Notes under the pieces: model-generated | What the model was told of the DNA's origin: nothing | Database searches by the model: none | What the model saw: only the letters and a program-made list of their open reading frames with translations | Program-made: the position numbers and the translations under genes | NCBI GenBank assembly: GCA_009379995.1 | Contig: WHSR01000011.1 | Location: 1-64,000 of the forward strand | Length of the DNA: 64,000 bases | Direction of reading: 5' to 3' | Source of the DNA: Streptosporangiales bacterium | Lineage (GTDB): Bacteria > Actinomycetota > Actinomycetes > Streptosporangiales > WHSR01 | Shown here: positions 7,383 through 15,589 of the stretch, in pieces | How positions within the stretch are numbered: position 1 is the stretch's first letter | Layout: each line of letters begins with the position of its first letter

Positions 7383-8945
7383 TCAGCTTCCCGGCTGCTT
7401 GGGGAACTTGAGCTTGGAGATGTCGGGCAGCTCGACGCCCGGGGGAAGTCCGCCGCCGGGCATGCCGGGAGGCATTCCCCCGGGCATACCCGGCGGGAGG
7501 CCGGCCGGCGTCTGCGGGAAGCCCTCGGGGGCCCGCGCGCCGCCGGGGCGCCCGCCCTTGGCCGCCTTCTTGCCCTTCTTCTTCTTGTTCTTGGCCTTCG
7601 TCGCCTTACGCGAACCGCCCGGCATGCCTGGCATCCCCATGCCGCCGCTGGTCAGCTGCTTCATCATCCGCTGCGCCTGGAAGAACCGGTCGACCAGGTT
7701 GTTGACCTCCGTCACGGTGACCCCGGAGCCGCGGGCGATGCGGGCGCGGCGGGACCCGTTCAGGATCTTCGGGTCGTGCCGCTCCTGCGGGGTCATGGAC
7801 CGGATGATGGCCGCGACCCGGTCGAGGTCCCGGTCGTCGACCTGGTTGAGCTGCTCGCGCATCTGACCGGCGCCGGGCATCATCCCGAGCAGGTTGCTGA
7901 TCGGCCCCAGCCGGCGGATCATCATCATCTGCTCGAGGAAGTCCTCGAGGGTGAACGCGCCGGAGTCGGCGAGCTTGGCGGCCATCTTGGCCTGCTGGTC
8001 GGCGTCGAACGCCTTCTCCGCCTGCTCGATCAGGGTGAGGACGTCGCCCATGCCGAGGATCCGGGACGCCATCCGCTCCGGGTGGAAGACGTCGAAGTCC
8101 TCCAGTCGCTCACCGGTCGAGGCGAACATGATCTGGCGCCCGGTGACCTGCGCCACCGACAGCGCGGCGCCGCCGCGGGCGTCGCCGTCCAGCTTGGTGA
8201 GGACTACCCCGTCGAAGCCGACCCCCTCGAGGAACGCCACGGCGGTGGTCACGGCGTCCTGGCCGATCATGGCGTCGACGACGAACAGGATCTCGTCGGG
8301 GCCGACGGCGTCCCGGATGTCGGCGGCCTGCTTCATCATCTCGGCGTCGATGCCCAGCCGACCTGCGGTGTCGATCACCACGACGTCGTGCTGCTGCCGA
8401 CGCGCATGATCGACCGACCGCCGGGCCACGTCCACGGGATCGCCGACGCCGTTGCCGGGCTCCGGAGCGAAGACCGGGATCCCGGCGCGCTCACCGAGCA
8501 CCTGCAGCTGGCCGACCGCGTTCGGACGCTGCAGGTCCGCCGCCACCAGCATGGGAGTGTTACCCTCCGCCCGCAGCCACCGGACGAGCTTGGCCGCGAG
8601 CGAGGTCTTACCGGAGCCCTGCAGGCCGGCCAGCATGATCACGGTGGGCGGCGTCTTGGCGAAGCGCAGCCTCCGGGCCTCACCGCCGAGGATGCGGATG
8701 AGCTCCTCGTTTACGATCTTGACGGCCTGCTGCGCGGGGTTCAGCGCCTGCGAGACCTCCGCACCGTTGGCCCGCTGCTTGACGTGCGCGATGAAATCCC
8801 TGACCACCGGGAGGGCGACATCGGCCTCCAGCAACGCGACCCGGATCTCCCGGCAGGTCGCGTCGATGTCGGCCGTCGTCAGGCGGCCCTTGCTTCGCAG
8901 CGATGTAAAGACCGAGTTGAGCCGGTCGGATAGAGTCTCGAACAC
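7383..8945 (-). CDS. ffh: signal recognition particle protein Ffh
   Basis: SRP54 GTPase that binds signal sequences and 4.5S RNA and delivers ribosomes to FtsY at the membrane. The 520 residues hold an N domain, a G domain with the P-loop LAGLQGSGKTSLAAKL around residues 105-120, DTAGRLGID and TKLDGDARGG, and a methionine-rich M domain (MMMIRRLGPISNLLGMMPG, RIARGSG). The tail is long and low in complexity: a Lys-rich stretch KNKKKKGKKAAKGG, then PGMPGGMPPGMPGG repeats, as is common in high-GC actinomycetes. The AtuA-like gene ends 43 bp upstream of its reading direction. Its partner ftsY lies at 23.7 kb. Confidence 0.98.
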   Translation of the reverse strand: MFETLSDRLNSVFTSLRSKGRLTTADIDATCREIRVALLEADVALPVVRDFIAHVKQRANGAEVSQALNPAQQAVKIVNEELIRILGGEARRLRFAKTPPTVIMLAGLQGSGKTSLAAKLVRWLRAEGNTPMLVAADLQRPNAVGQLQVLGERAGIPVFAPEPGNGVGDPVDVARRSVDHARRQQHDVVVIDTAGRLGIDAEMMKQAADIRDAVGPDEILFVVDAMIGQDAVTTAVAFLEGVGFDGVVLTKLDGDARGGAALSVAQVTGRQIMFASTGERLEDFDVFHPERMASRILGMGDVLTLIEQAEKAFDADQQAKMAAKLADSGAFTLEDFLEQMMMIRRLGPISNLLGMMPGAGQMREQLNQVDDRDLDRVAAIIRSMTPQERHDPKILNGSRRARIARGSGVTVTEVNNLVDRFFQAQRMMKQLTSGGMGMPGMPGGSRKATKAKNKKKKGKKAAKGGRPGGARAPEGFPQTPAGLPPGMPGGMPPGMPGGGLPPGVELPDISKLKFPKQPGS

Positions 8946-8988
8946 GCGCGCGGGTCCTCAAGCAGATGTACGGAAACCGGCTCTAAGG

Positions 8989-10794
8989 TTATCCGGTCCG
9001 CGCCCCGTGTTTCCCACTGCCGCGATCCAGCAAGTCGACAGGTACGTCGGCGAGGCGCGCGCGCAGGAACTCGCCCAGGCTCTTGGCCTGCGCGTCCTCG
9101 CGGACCGACGACGCGACGCCCTCCCCGAGCAACCCGTGCACGACGAAGTTGAGGGCGCGGAGGTTGGGTAGCTCGTAGCGGTCGACGCGGAGGGAACGAG
9201 CCTCCGGCAGCAGCCGCTTGAGCTGGTCGACGGTGAACCACCCGGCGAGCCACGCGTAGGCGCCGTCGTCCCGTGCCCACAGCCCGACGTTGGCGTTGCC
9301 GCCCTTGTCCCCGGAGCGGGCACCGAAGAGCGTCCCGAGCGGTACGCGCCTGGTTTCGGAGCCCCAGGTCCCGGCGGGGCGGCCGGGTGCCGGGTCCGGG
9401 ACCGGCGCACCCGGGCCCCCGTTCGTGGTGTGCGGCACGTCGATGCGCCGGCCGTCGTCGGTGACGACGTAGTGCGGCACCTCGGCCGCGGGGACGAGGG
9501 TCGGCCAGTAGACGCCGAAGGCGCTCTCCTTCTGCGGCGGCGTCGCGGTGTAGAAGCCCGGGTAGCCGGACAGTCCGAGGCTGGTGGCCGCGTTGGAGAA
9601 GCGGCGGCCGACCCGCCCCGGGTCCTGATCCTTGACGGTCACCTGCAGGCGGGCCGTCGCGCCCTCGTTGGCCTCCGCGTCCTCCACGTCGGTACGGATG
9701 AGCTGGACGTCGACGCTCTCGAAGTTCTCCCGCCCGCCGACGAGATCGAAGAGTTGACGTGTGGCGCGCTCGGCCTTGGCCTCGATGTTGAGACCGGTCA
9801 GCATGAAGGTCACCGAATTGCGGTAGCCGCCGGAGTAGTTGAGGCAGACCTTGAGGTCACGGGGGGCGGGCTCGCCGCGTACGCCGGAGACCCGCACCCG
9901 GTCCGGGCCCTCCTGATCCAGCCGCATGATGTCGAAGCGGGCCACCACGTCGGGGTTGGCGTACCCGGGCGGGCCGAGCTCGTACAGCAGCTGCGCGGTC
10001 ACCGTGTCCACGCTGACCAACCCGCCGGTCCCCGGGTGCTTGGTGATCACGCAGCTCCCGTCGTCGGCCATCTCGGCGATGGGGAATCCGGGCAGCCGGT
10101 GATCCGGCAACTCGGTGAAGAACGAGAAGTTCCCGCCCGTCGTCTGGGCACCGCACTCCAGGATGTGGCCGGCGACCACAGCCCCCGCCAGCCGATCCCA
10201 GTCCTCGCGGGACCAGCCGAAATGCCACGCGGCGGGACCGACGACCACCGACGCGTCGGTCACCCGCGGCGTGACCACGACGTCGGCCCCGCTGGCCAGC
10301 GCCTCGACGATCCCCCACGCACCGAGGTACACGTTGGCCGTCACCGGCTGGACGCCGGCCTTCGCCAGCGGCTCCCCCGTGTCCAGGTTGGTGAGCTCGT
10401 ACCCCTTGGCCTGCAGCTCGTCCAGCCGGTCGCGAATGTCGTCGCCCTCGATGTAGGCGATCTTGGCGTCGACGCCGAGCCGTCCGGCGAGCTCGCGAAG
10501 GTGGTCGACGAGACCGCGTGGGTTGAGCCCACCGGCGTTGGCGACCACCTTGATGCCGCGATCGACGCAGGTGCCCAGGACCTGTTCCATCTGCTGCAGG
10601 AAGGTCCTCGCGTACCCGCCCTGGCCGTCGCGTTGCTGGGTCTTCCACAGGATCATCATGGTCAGCTCGGCCAGGTAATCCCCGGTCAGGACGTCGATGG
10701 GGCCGCCCTCGACCATCTCCCGTGCCGCGGAGAGGCGATCGCCGTAGAACCCGGAACAGTTGGCGATCCGGAGGTCTCTCTGGGTCTCGTTCAT
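8989..10794 (-). CDS. AtuA-like (DUF1446) acyclic terpene utilisation family protein
   Basis: A 601-residue protein of the DUF1446/AtuA family, named after a gene needed for citronellol and geraniol use in Pseudomonas; its reaction is not established. Recognisable stretches are IANCSGFYGDRLSAA at the N terminus, DVLTGDYLAELTM, KVVANAGGLNP, and GGNFSFFTELPDH. The C-terminal 110 residues form the smaller second domain (GARSGDKGGNANVGLWARDD) found fused in many members. The start is ATG 10794; a longer frame to 10896 runs past the previous stop and is unlikely. It is last in the minus-strand operon. The AtuC/AtuF carboxylase subunits that accompany AtuA in terpene degraders are absent here. Confidence 0.85.
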   Translation of the reverse strand: MNETQRDLRIANCSGFYGDRLSAAREMVEGGPIDVLTGDYLAELTMMILWKTQQRDGQGGYARTFLQQMEQVLGTCVDRGIKVVANAGGLNPRGLVDHLRELAGRLGVDAKIAYIEGDDIRDRLDELQAKGYELTNLDTGEPLAKAGVQPVTANVYLGAWGIVEALASGADVVVTPRVTDASVVVGPAAWHFGWSREDWDRLAGAVVAGHILECGAQTTGGNFSFFTELPDHRLPGFPIAEMADDGSCVITKHPGTGGLVSVDTVTAQLLYELGPPGYANPDVVARFDIMRLDQEGPDRVRVSGVRGEPAPRDLKVCLNYSGGYRNSVTFMLTGLNIEAKAERATRQLFDLVGGRENFESVDVQLIRTDVEDAEANEGATARLQVTVKDQDPGRVGRRFSNAATSLGLSGYPGFYTATPPQKESAFGVYWPTLVPAAEVPHYVVTDDGRRIDVPHTTNGGPGAPVPDPAPGRPAGTWGSETRRVPLGTLFGARSGDKGGNANVGLWARDDGAYAWLAGWFTVDQLKRLLPEARSLRVDRYELPNLRALNFVVHGLLGEGVASSVREDAQAKSLGEFLRARLADVPVDLLDRGSGKHGARTG

Positions 10795-10823
10795 GGCGTC
10801 CGTCCTGTTCTCCAGTCGTGCGG

Positions 10824-11255
10824 TCAGGATCCTTGTGGCTCCGGCGGACGCGTCCGGGCGGCTCCGATCTTGAACGTCGCCCTGCCCACGGCGCACATGT
10901 TGCCCGCCTCGTCCCTCACCTCGGCGGCGCCGATCGCGATCGAGCCGCCGCGGAAGATGATCGTCGCCTCCGCCGACAGCACCCCGCCCGCCACCGGCCT
11001 GAGGAACCCCACGTTGAGGTCGATCGTCGCGGAGACCTCACCGTCCCGCAGCAGTCCCCGCAGCGCGTCGGCGATCACGCAATCCACCATGGAGGTGAAG
11101 ACGCCGCCGTGTACCACCCCGGCGCCCTGCAGCAGGCGGGCATCCACGGGGACCTCGAGGGTGGCTCGCCCGGGCTCGGCGGAGACGACCTGGACGCCGA
11201 GGATGGCGCGGAAGCCCTTTTCCTCGGCCTCCAGTGAGAAGGGTGCGTCGCTCAT
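10824..11255 (-). CDS. PaaI-type hot-dog acyl-CoA thioesterase
   Basis: A 143-residue single hot-dog domain protein. The PaaI/YbgC-like signature is GAGVVHGGVFTSMVDCVIADAL, with the HGG turn and an acidic residue on the central helix; such enzymes hydrolyse CoA thioesters as homotetramers. The start is ATG 11255, overlapping the stop of the upstream MaoC-like gene by 4 bases (ATGA), so the two are translationally coupled. In the operon it could free CoA from stalled intermediates or release the pathway product. The substrate is not predictable. Confidence 0.85.
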   Translation of the reverse strand: MSDAPFSLEAEEKGFRAILGVQVVSAEPGRATLEVPVDARLLQGAGVVHGGVFTSMVDCVIADALRGLLRDGEVSATIDLNVGFLRPVAGGVLSAEATIIFRGGSIAIGAAEVRDEAGNMCAVGRATFKIGAARTRPPEPQGS

Positions 11256-11680
11256 GTCTCGGCCAGCGGGAACGCGACGACTGCCTCGCCGGGTGCGCAC
11301 ACCTCGCCGTCGCTGCGCACCTCCTCGAGGCGCAAGGTGACCCGTCCTTCGCCGTCCACAACCGCCTTGTCCACCACGGTACCTCGACAGACCAGCACGT
11401 CACCGGGCACGGCGAACCTCCTGACCCGCAGCGCTAGCCGGACGAGGCGCCCGTCTTCGCCCATCCAGTCGGTGCAGAGCTTGGTGAGGAACGCGCCGTG
11501 CAGGTGGGACTGGACCAGGACGTCCGGGTAGCCCTCCTTCTCCGCGTACGGGCGGTCGTAGTGGATGCGGTGGCTGTTCCAGGTGACCGCGCTGTACCGG
11601 AAGAGCTGTACCTGGGTCGGCCGGTGGCTCTGCTCCTCGATCTCGTCGCCGATCCCGATCTGGGAGAACTCTCGTCGCAT
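11252..11680 (-). CDS. MaoC-like / HTD2-type acyl-CoA hydratase subunit
   Basis: Hot-dog protein of 142 residues. The segment FRYSAVTWNSHRIHYDRPYA matches the active-site region of HTD2-type hydratases, the group that includes mesaconyl-C4-CoA and itaconyl-CoA hydratases, where the consensus is roughly RYSALTFNxHRIHYD. The catalytic His and the following Asp are kept. At this length it is only half of the two-domain family enzymes. The gene just upstream on the strand supplies the other half, so the two products probably form a heterodimer that adds water to an enoyl-CoA. The 4-base overlap with the thioesterase gene supports one transcript. Confidence 0.8.
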   Translation of the reverse strand: MRREFSQIGIGDEIEEQSHRPTQVQLFRYSAVTWNSHRIHYDRPYAEKEGYPDVLVQSHLHGAFLTKLCTDWMGEDGRLVRLALRVRRFAVPGDVLVCRGTVVDKAVVDGEGRVTLRLEEVRSDGEVCAPGEAVVAFPLAET

Positions 11681-11696
11681 GGGCGCTCCAGGTCCG

Positions 11697-12194
11697 CTAG
11701 CGGAGCAGTACGGTCCGGTTACAGGTGAGAAGGGGTATGCCCGCCTCGTCTCGGTAGTTGTTGCGGAAGCTCAGCACGATCATGAGCCCGGTCTTGGCCT
11801 GCCGCTGGGCCACGTCGACCAGCTCGCTGTGCAGGGTCAGCCGGGTGCCGGCGGTGACCGGCCGGTGGAACTCCATCTCCTCGCCGCCACCCATGATCCG
11901 TACGTCCGAGATGTCCAGCCCCAGCAGGTGCCCCGGCGCGGTCCCGTCGGTCAACAGCTCCTCCTCCACATCGCCTTCACCCCAGTCGACGATTGAGGGG
12001 ACCATGTTCGGCGGGGCGATGACGTCGGCGAAGCCTCGTTTTCGCGCGTACTCCGGATCGTGGTAGAGCGGGTTGTCCTCGCCGACCGCGCGCGCGTAGC
12101 GGCGGATCTGAAGCGCTGTCACCACCCCGAGCCCGATGGTCTCCCGGTGGCCGATCCGATCGCGTATCTCGTCGAACAGGTCAGTCGTGATCAT
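11697..12194 (-). CDS. MaoC dehydratase N-terminal / FAS1-like hot-dog subunit
   Basis: A 165-residue hot-dog protein of the FAS1-like dehydratase (MaoC_dehydrat_N) type. It keeps RYARAVGEDNPLYHDPEYARKRG, a hydratase-2-like pattern, and later FHRPVTAGTRLTLHSELVDV. Proteins of this type usually pair with a MaoC-like subunit. It is 1 bp past the stop of the CoA-transferase gene and 16 bp before the MaoC-like gene, so it sits in the middle of a tight operon. Inferred role: structural or substrate-binding half of the enoyl-CoA hydratase. Confidence 0.82.
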   Translation of the reverse strand: MITTDLFDEIRDRIGHRETIGLGVVTALQIRRYARAVGEDNPLYHDPEYARKRGFADVIAPPNMVPSIVDWGEGDVEEELLTDGTAPGHLLGLDISDVRIMGGGEEMEFHRPVTAGTRLTLHSELVDVAQRQAKTGLMIVLSFRNNYRDEAGIPLLTCNRTVLLR

Positions 12195-13382
12195 CTAGAT
12201 CACCCCCTCCTCGTGCAGCCGGCGCAGCTCCTCGTCGGGCAGGCCGAGGTGCTCCCGCAGGACCTCGTCGGTGTGCTCGCCGTGCAGGGGCGCCGCCCGC
12301 GGCTCGACGGGCTCGGAGTCGCCGAGCCGCAGCGGATTCCCGTACACGGTGACCCGGCCCATGGTCGGATGGTCGACGTCCCGGAGCATTCCGCGCTCCC
12401 TGAGGTGCGGGTCGGCAACCAGCTCGGTGAGGTGGACCAGCGGCGCCGCGGGGATGTGCGCCCCGGTGACCAGCTGGAACAGATCCGCCTTCGTCTGGGG
12501 GCGGGTCCAGTCGCCCACTACCTCGTCGATCATGTCCATCTGCGCGCATCGACCGGGAGTGGTCGCGAGCTCGGGGTCGTCCGCCAGATCCGCGCGCCCC
12601 ATGAGCCGGCACAGCGCCTGCCAGTGCCGGTCGGTCATGCAGAGGATCGCTATCCATCCGTCCTTGGCCGGGTAGACGTTGTACGGGCAGACCGAGAGGC
12701 CGTTGTGCCGGTTGCCGGTCTGCTCCGGCAGGGTTCCGCCCGACTCGAAGTACCCGCCGAGGGCCGAGGTGAGCGAGGGCAGCAGCGCGTCCTGCATCGA
12801 CACCTCGACGAGCTGTCCGCGACCGGTCCGCTCTCGCTGGTAGAGCGCGGCGAGTACCGAGGCCGCCAGATGTACGCCGCCCATGAAGTCCGCCGGCGCG
12901 ATCCCCGCCTTGACCGGCGGGTGCCCGTCGAATCCGGTGGTGGCCATGACGGCGGTCATCGCCTGGATGGTGAGATCCATCGCTGGGTAGTCGCGGTGCG
13001 GGCCGGTGCTCCCGTAGCCCTTGCCGGAGGCGTACACCAGCCGCGGGTTCACCCTCTCGAGCTCCGGGTAGCCCAGGCCGAGGCGCTGCATGGTGCCCGG
13101 CGCGAAGTTCTCCACCAGCACGTCCGCGCGCTCGACCAGGCGAAGGAACAGATCCTTGCCCCGCTCGGTCTTGAGGTCGAGCCGGACGCCCTTCTTGTTG
13201 CTGTTCAGCATCACGAAGGGATGGGTCTCGCGGCCCACGACCCGCCAGCGGGTGGGATCGCCGGCGGGCGACTCGACCTTCACCACCTCGGCGCCCAGGT
13301 AGGACAGCAGCACGCCGCAGTACGAGCCGTTGTAGATCTGCCCGAGGTCGAGTACAAACAGACCGTCCAGCGCTCGTGTCAC
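12195..13382 (-). CDS. CaiB/BaiF family III CoA-transferase
   Basis: Enzyme that moves CoA between two carboxylic acids through an aspartyl-CoA anhydride on the enzyme. The 395-residue reading begins at GTG 13382 with VTRALDGLFVLDLGQI, the normal family N terminus. A longer frame reaches 13631 but runs antisense through the regulator gene and is not credible. The catalytic residue is Asp136 in YPAMDLTIQAM. Other family signs are AEVVKVESPAGDP, GVRLDLKTERGK, LVENFAPGTM and LVYASGKGYG. It is first in the minus-strand operon, placed to activate the imported acid. Two GntR-type half-operators lie 22-58 bp upstream of its start. No clear ribosome site is seen. Confidence 0.9.
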   Translation of the reverse strand: MTRALDGLFVLDLGQIYNGSYCGVLLSYLGAEVVKVESPAGDPTRWRVVGRETHPFVMLNSNKKGVRLDLKTERGKDLFLRLVERADVLVENFAPGTMQRLGLGYPELERVNPRLVYASGKGYGSTGPHRDYPAMDLTIQAMTAVMATTGFDGHPPVKAGIAPADFMGGVHLAASVLAALYQRERTGRGQLVEVSMQDALLPSLTSALGGYFESGGTLPEQTGNRHNGLSVCPYNVYPAKDGWIAILCMTDRHWQALCRLMGRADLADDPELATTPGRCAQMDMIDEVVGDWTRPQTKADLFQLVTGAHIPAAPLVHLTELVADPHLRERGMLRDVDHPTMGRVTVYGNPLRLGDSEPVEPRAAPLHGEHTDEVLREHLGLPDEELRRLHEEGVI

Positions 13383-13404
13383 AAGGTTCGACGTTAGCTT
13401 GAGT

Positions 13405-13440
13405 GATTTGGTCTGACAATAGGCATTGACAGACCAAATC
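13405..13440. promoter_or_regulatory. GntR/FadR-type double operator
   Basis: An 11-bp perfect inverted repeat, GATTTGGTCTG and CAGACCAAATC, separated by 14 bp. Each half is itself a short imperfect dyad (TTGGTCTGACAA and, on the other strand, TTGGTCTGTCAA) like the TGGTnnnACCA sites of FadR-subfamily GntR regulators. It lies in the 155-bp divergent region, closer to the CoA-transferase start. It is inferred to be bound by the adjacent FCD-domain regulator. Confidence 0.75.
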
Positions 13441-13537
13441 GTCACAGCTTCAATGGTTGCGACCAGGGGATGGCCGTGGATCTCGTTCGTCACGAGAGGG
13501 ACAGATCCAGGGGTCAACCCCACAGTCCGGAGGACGG

Positions 13538-14332
13538 ATGAACGAGCACGGGGATCGCGAAACGTCGCACGCCACGCCGGAGGGAGGCGGAAGCGGAGTC
13601 GCCCTCGGGCCGATCGAAACCGCGAAGGCATCGGATGTGCTGGCCGACCGCATCAGGCGATCGATCCTCGACGGGACGTTCGAGGAGGGGACTGTGCTGC
13701 CGACCGAGCGCCGGCTGATGGAGCAGACCCGCCTGGGCAGATCCACCGTGCGGGAGGCGCTCCGGATGCTTCAGGCCGAGGGTCTTGTCAGTTCGCGGCC
13801 CGGACGCAAGGGAGGAACGGTCGTACGCCGTCCGGATGTGCAGGGCATCGCGCAGTCGCTGGAGGTGTTCATCCGCGGCAGGCGCATCCGTTTCTGGTCC
13901 CTGCTGGAGGCACGGGAGGCATTGGAGCCGGGCTGCGCCTCGCTTGCCGCGACCAACCGCACGGACGCCGATCTCGAGGTACTCGACGCGCTCGACGCAA
14001 GAATGAACGAGCCGGGCATCGCCCGCGCCGATTACTTCGCGGCGAACGTGGGCTGGCACGTGGCGGTCGCCCGGGCCAGCCACAACGAGCTGCTCACCGC
14101 GTACATGGTGGCCATCAGCAACGTCATCGAGGACGCCCTCTTCGCCGCGCAGACCGATTCGGAAGCCGTACGGCCGGCGGTGCTGCTGGCCCACCGCAAG
14201 ATCCTCGAAGCAATCCACGCAAGTGACCCCGAGGCCGCACGCCGCCGCATGTACAGGCACATGCACGCCTACCGAGAGCAGGCGGCCCGTCTGCAACCGC
14301 CGGCCGAGCTGCCGCTGTCCGAAGGGAGGTAG
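13538..14332 (+). CDS. GntR family regulator, FadR subfamily (FCD domain)
   Basis: Repressor of 264 residues. The winged helix covers about residues 28-100, with ILDGTFEEGTVLPTERRLMEQ and STVREALRMLQAEGLVSSR as the recognition region, followed by an FCD all-helical effector domain with likely metal-binding residues (VGWHVAVARASHNEL and LAHRKILEAIHASD). The start at ATG 13538 is set by GGAGGA at 13529-13534. It is the first gene of the plus-strand operon, 2 bp before the acyl-CoA dehydrogenase, and diverges from the CoA-transferase operon. This places it as the pathway-specific switch; the effector is probably the imported acid or its CoA ester. Confidence 0.92.
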   Translation: MNEHGDRETSHATPEGGGSGVALGPIETAKASDVLADRIRRSILDGTFEEGTVLPTERRLMEQTRLGRSTVREALRMLQAEGLVSSRPGRKGGTVVRRPDVQGIAQSLEVFIRGRRIRFWSLLEAREALEPGCASLAATNRTDADLEVLDALDARMNEPGIARADYFAANVGWHVAVARASHNELLTAYMVAISNVIEDALFAAQTDSEAVRPAVLLAHRKILEAIHASDPEAARRRMYRHMHAYREQAARLQPPAELPLSEGR

Positions 14333-14334
14333 GT

Positions 14335-15507
14335 ATGACCGCCGACTCAGGTGCTTGGGAGATGCCCGAGGAGCTGGTCATGCTCCGTCGCACCGTCGCG
14401 GACTTCATGGAGCACGAGGTACGGCCCGCCGAGGACAAGCTCGAGTTCGACGCGGTGGAGCTGCCCGCCGACGATCTCGAACGGCTCCAGCGGAAGGCGC
14501 GTCAGGCGGGCCTGTGGTGCATCGCCTCGCCCGAGGAGTACGGCGGCGCCGGGCTCGACCTGCTCGCCCAGTGCGTGGTCACCGAAGAGGCGGTGCAGTG
14601 CCGGATGGGCGCCTACATACCCGCCTGCGGGGCCATGGGCTGGGACCCGCCGAACGTGATCTTCCAGGGCACCAAGGAGCAGATCGAGCGATACGGCATA
14701 CCCGCTCTCGAGAAGGGCAAGAAGACCTTCGTCGCCATCAGCGAGCCCTCGGGCGGCAGCGACCCTGGCCGGAGCATCAAGACCCGAGCGGTCAGGAAGG
14801 GCGACACCTGGGTGCTCAACGGCACCAAGCTCTGGATCTCCGGTGTCAGCGGTTCCGACTGGGGGGTCGTGTTCGCCCGGACCGGCTCGGACACCGGGCG
14901 GGGCGGCATCAGCAGCTTCATCGTGCCGACGGACTCCCCCGGTTTCAGTTACCGGCCGGTGCCGGTGATTCGTGCCTGGTCCCCCTACGAGGTCCACCTC
15001 GAGGACTGCACCATCCCGGCCGAGAACCTGCTCGGCGGCGAGGGCGAGGGGTTCGCCTTCGCCGAGAAGTGGCTCGTGAACGGGCGCGTCCCGTACGCCG
15101 CCGGAACCATCGGCATCGCCCAGGCCGCCCTCAAGATCGCCACGGACTACGCCAAGATACGGAACACCTTCGGCGGGCCGCTGTCCGACCGCCAGGCGGT
15201 GCAGTGGATGCTCGCCGACTCCGAGATCGAGCTGCGGGCAGCCAGGCTGCTCGTGTATCAGGCCGCGTGGAAGGCCTTGCTGGGTCAGAACTTCAAGATC
15301 GACGCCTCGATCGCGAAGGTCTACGCGACCGAAACCGCCGGCCGCGTCGTCGATCGATGTATCCAGATCATGGGCGGCCTCGGCGTCGCCAAGGAGATGC
15401 CGCTCGAACGGTGGTACCGGGAGCTGCGCATCAAGCGGATCGGCGAGGGCCCGTCCGAGGTCCATCGCCTCGTCGTCGCCCGAGACCTACTGAAGCGGAA
15501 GCTCTGA
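14335..15507 (+). CDS. acyl-CoA dehydrogenase
   Basis: FAD enzyme of 390 residues that forms a 2,3-enoyl-CoA and passes electrons to ETF. N-terminal helical, central beta and C-terminal helical domains are all present. The flavin-contact region is TFVAISEPSGGSDPG followed by LNGTKLWISG, and the dimer region is FGGPLSDRQAVQWMLAD. The likely catalytic base is Glu371 in RIGEGPSEVHR, the position where most family members have their glutamate. A GGGAGG ribosome site lies inside the end of the regulator gene. In the pathway it would act after CoA activation and before hydration. The chain specificity is unknown. Confidence 0.93.
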   Translation: MTADSGAWEMPEELVMLRRTVADFMEHEVRPAEDKLEFDAVELPADDLERLQRKARQAGLWCIASPEEYGGAGLDLLAQCVVTEEAVQCRMGAYIPACGAMGWDPPNVIFQGTKEQIERYGIPALEKGKKTFVAISEPSGGSDPGRSIKTRAVRKGDTWVLNGTKLWISGVSGSDWGVVFARTGSDTGRGGISSFIVPTDSPGFSYRPVPVIRAWSPYEVHLEDCTIPAENLLGGEGEGFAFAEKWLVNGRVPYAAGTIGIAQAALKIATDYAKIRNTFGGPLSDRQAVQWMLADSEIELRAARLLVYQAAWKALLGQNFKIDASIAKVYATETAGRVVDRCIQIMGGLGVAKEMPLERWYRELRIKRIGEGPSEVHRLVVARDLLKRKL

Positions 15508-15589
15508 CAGACAGCGTGGCCGTCGGCACCCGGTCGGCGGCCACACCAGTACGATCCCCGCCGATGGGCCCCGCGGAGAGGAAATCGGC

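Noticed and set aside
12181..13437. 418-codon minus-strand frame overlapping the CoA-transferase
   Set aside because: Out-of-frame shadow of the CaiB-type gene, rich in Arg, Gly and Ala; the true frame has the catalytic Asp and all family motifs.
13383..13631. N-terminal extension of the CoA-transferase up to 13631
   Set aside because: It would run through the operator and antisense to the regulator gene; homologues begin at the LDGLFVLDLGQ segment.
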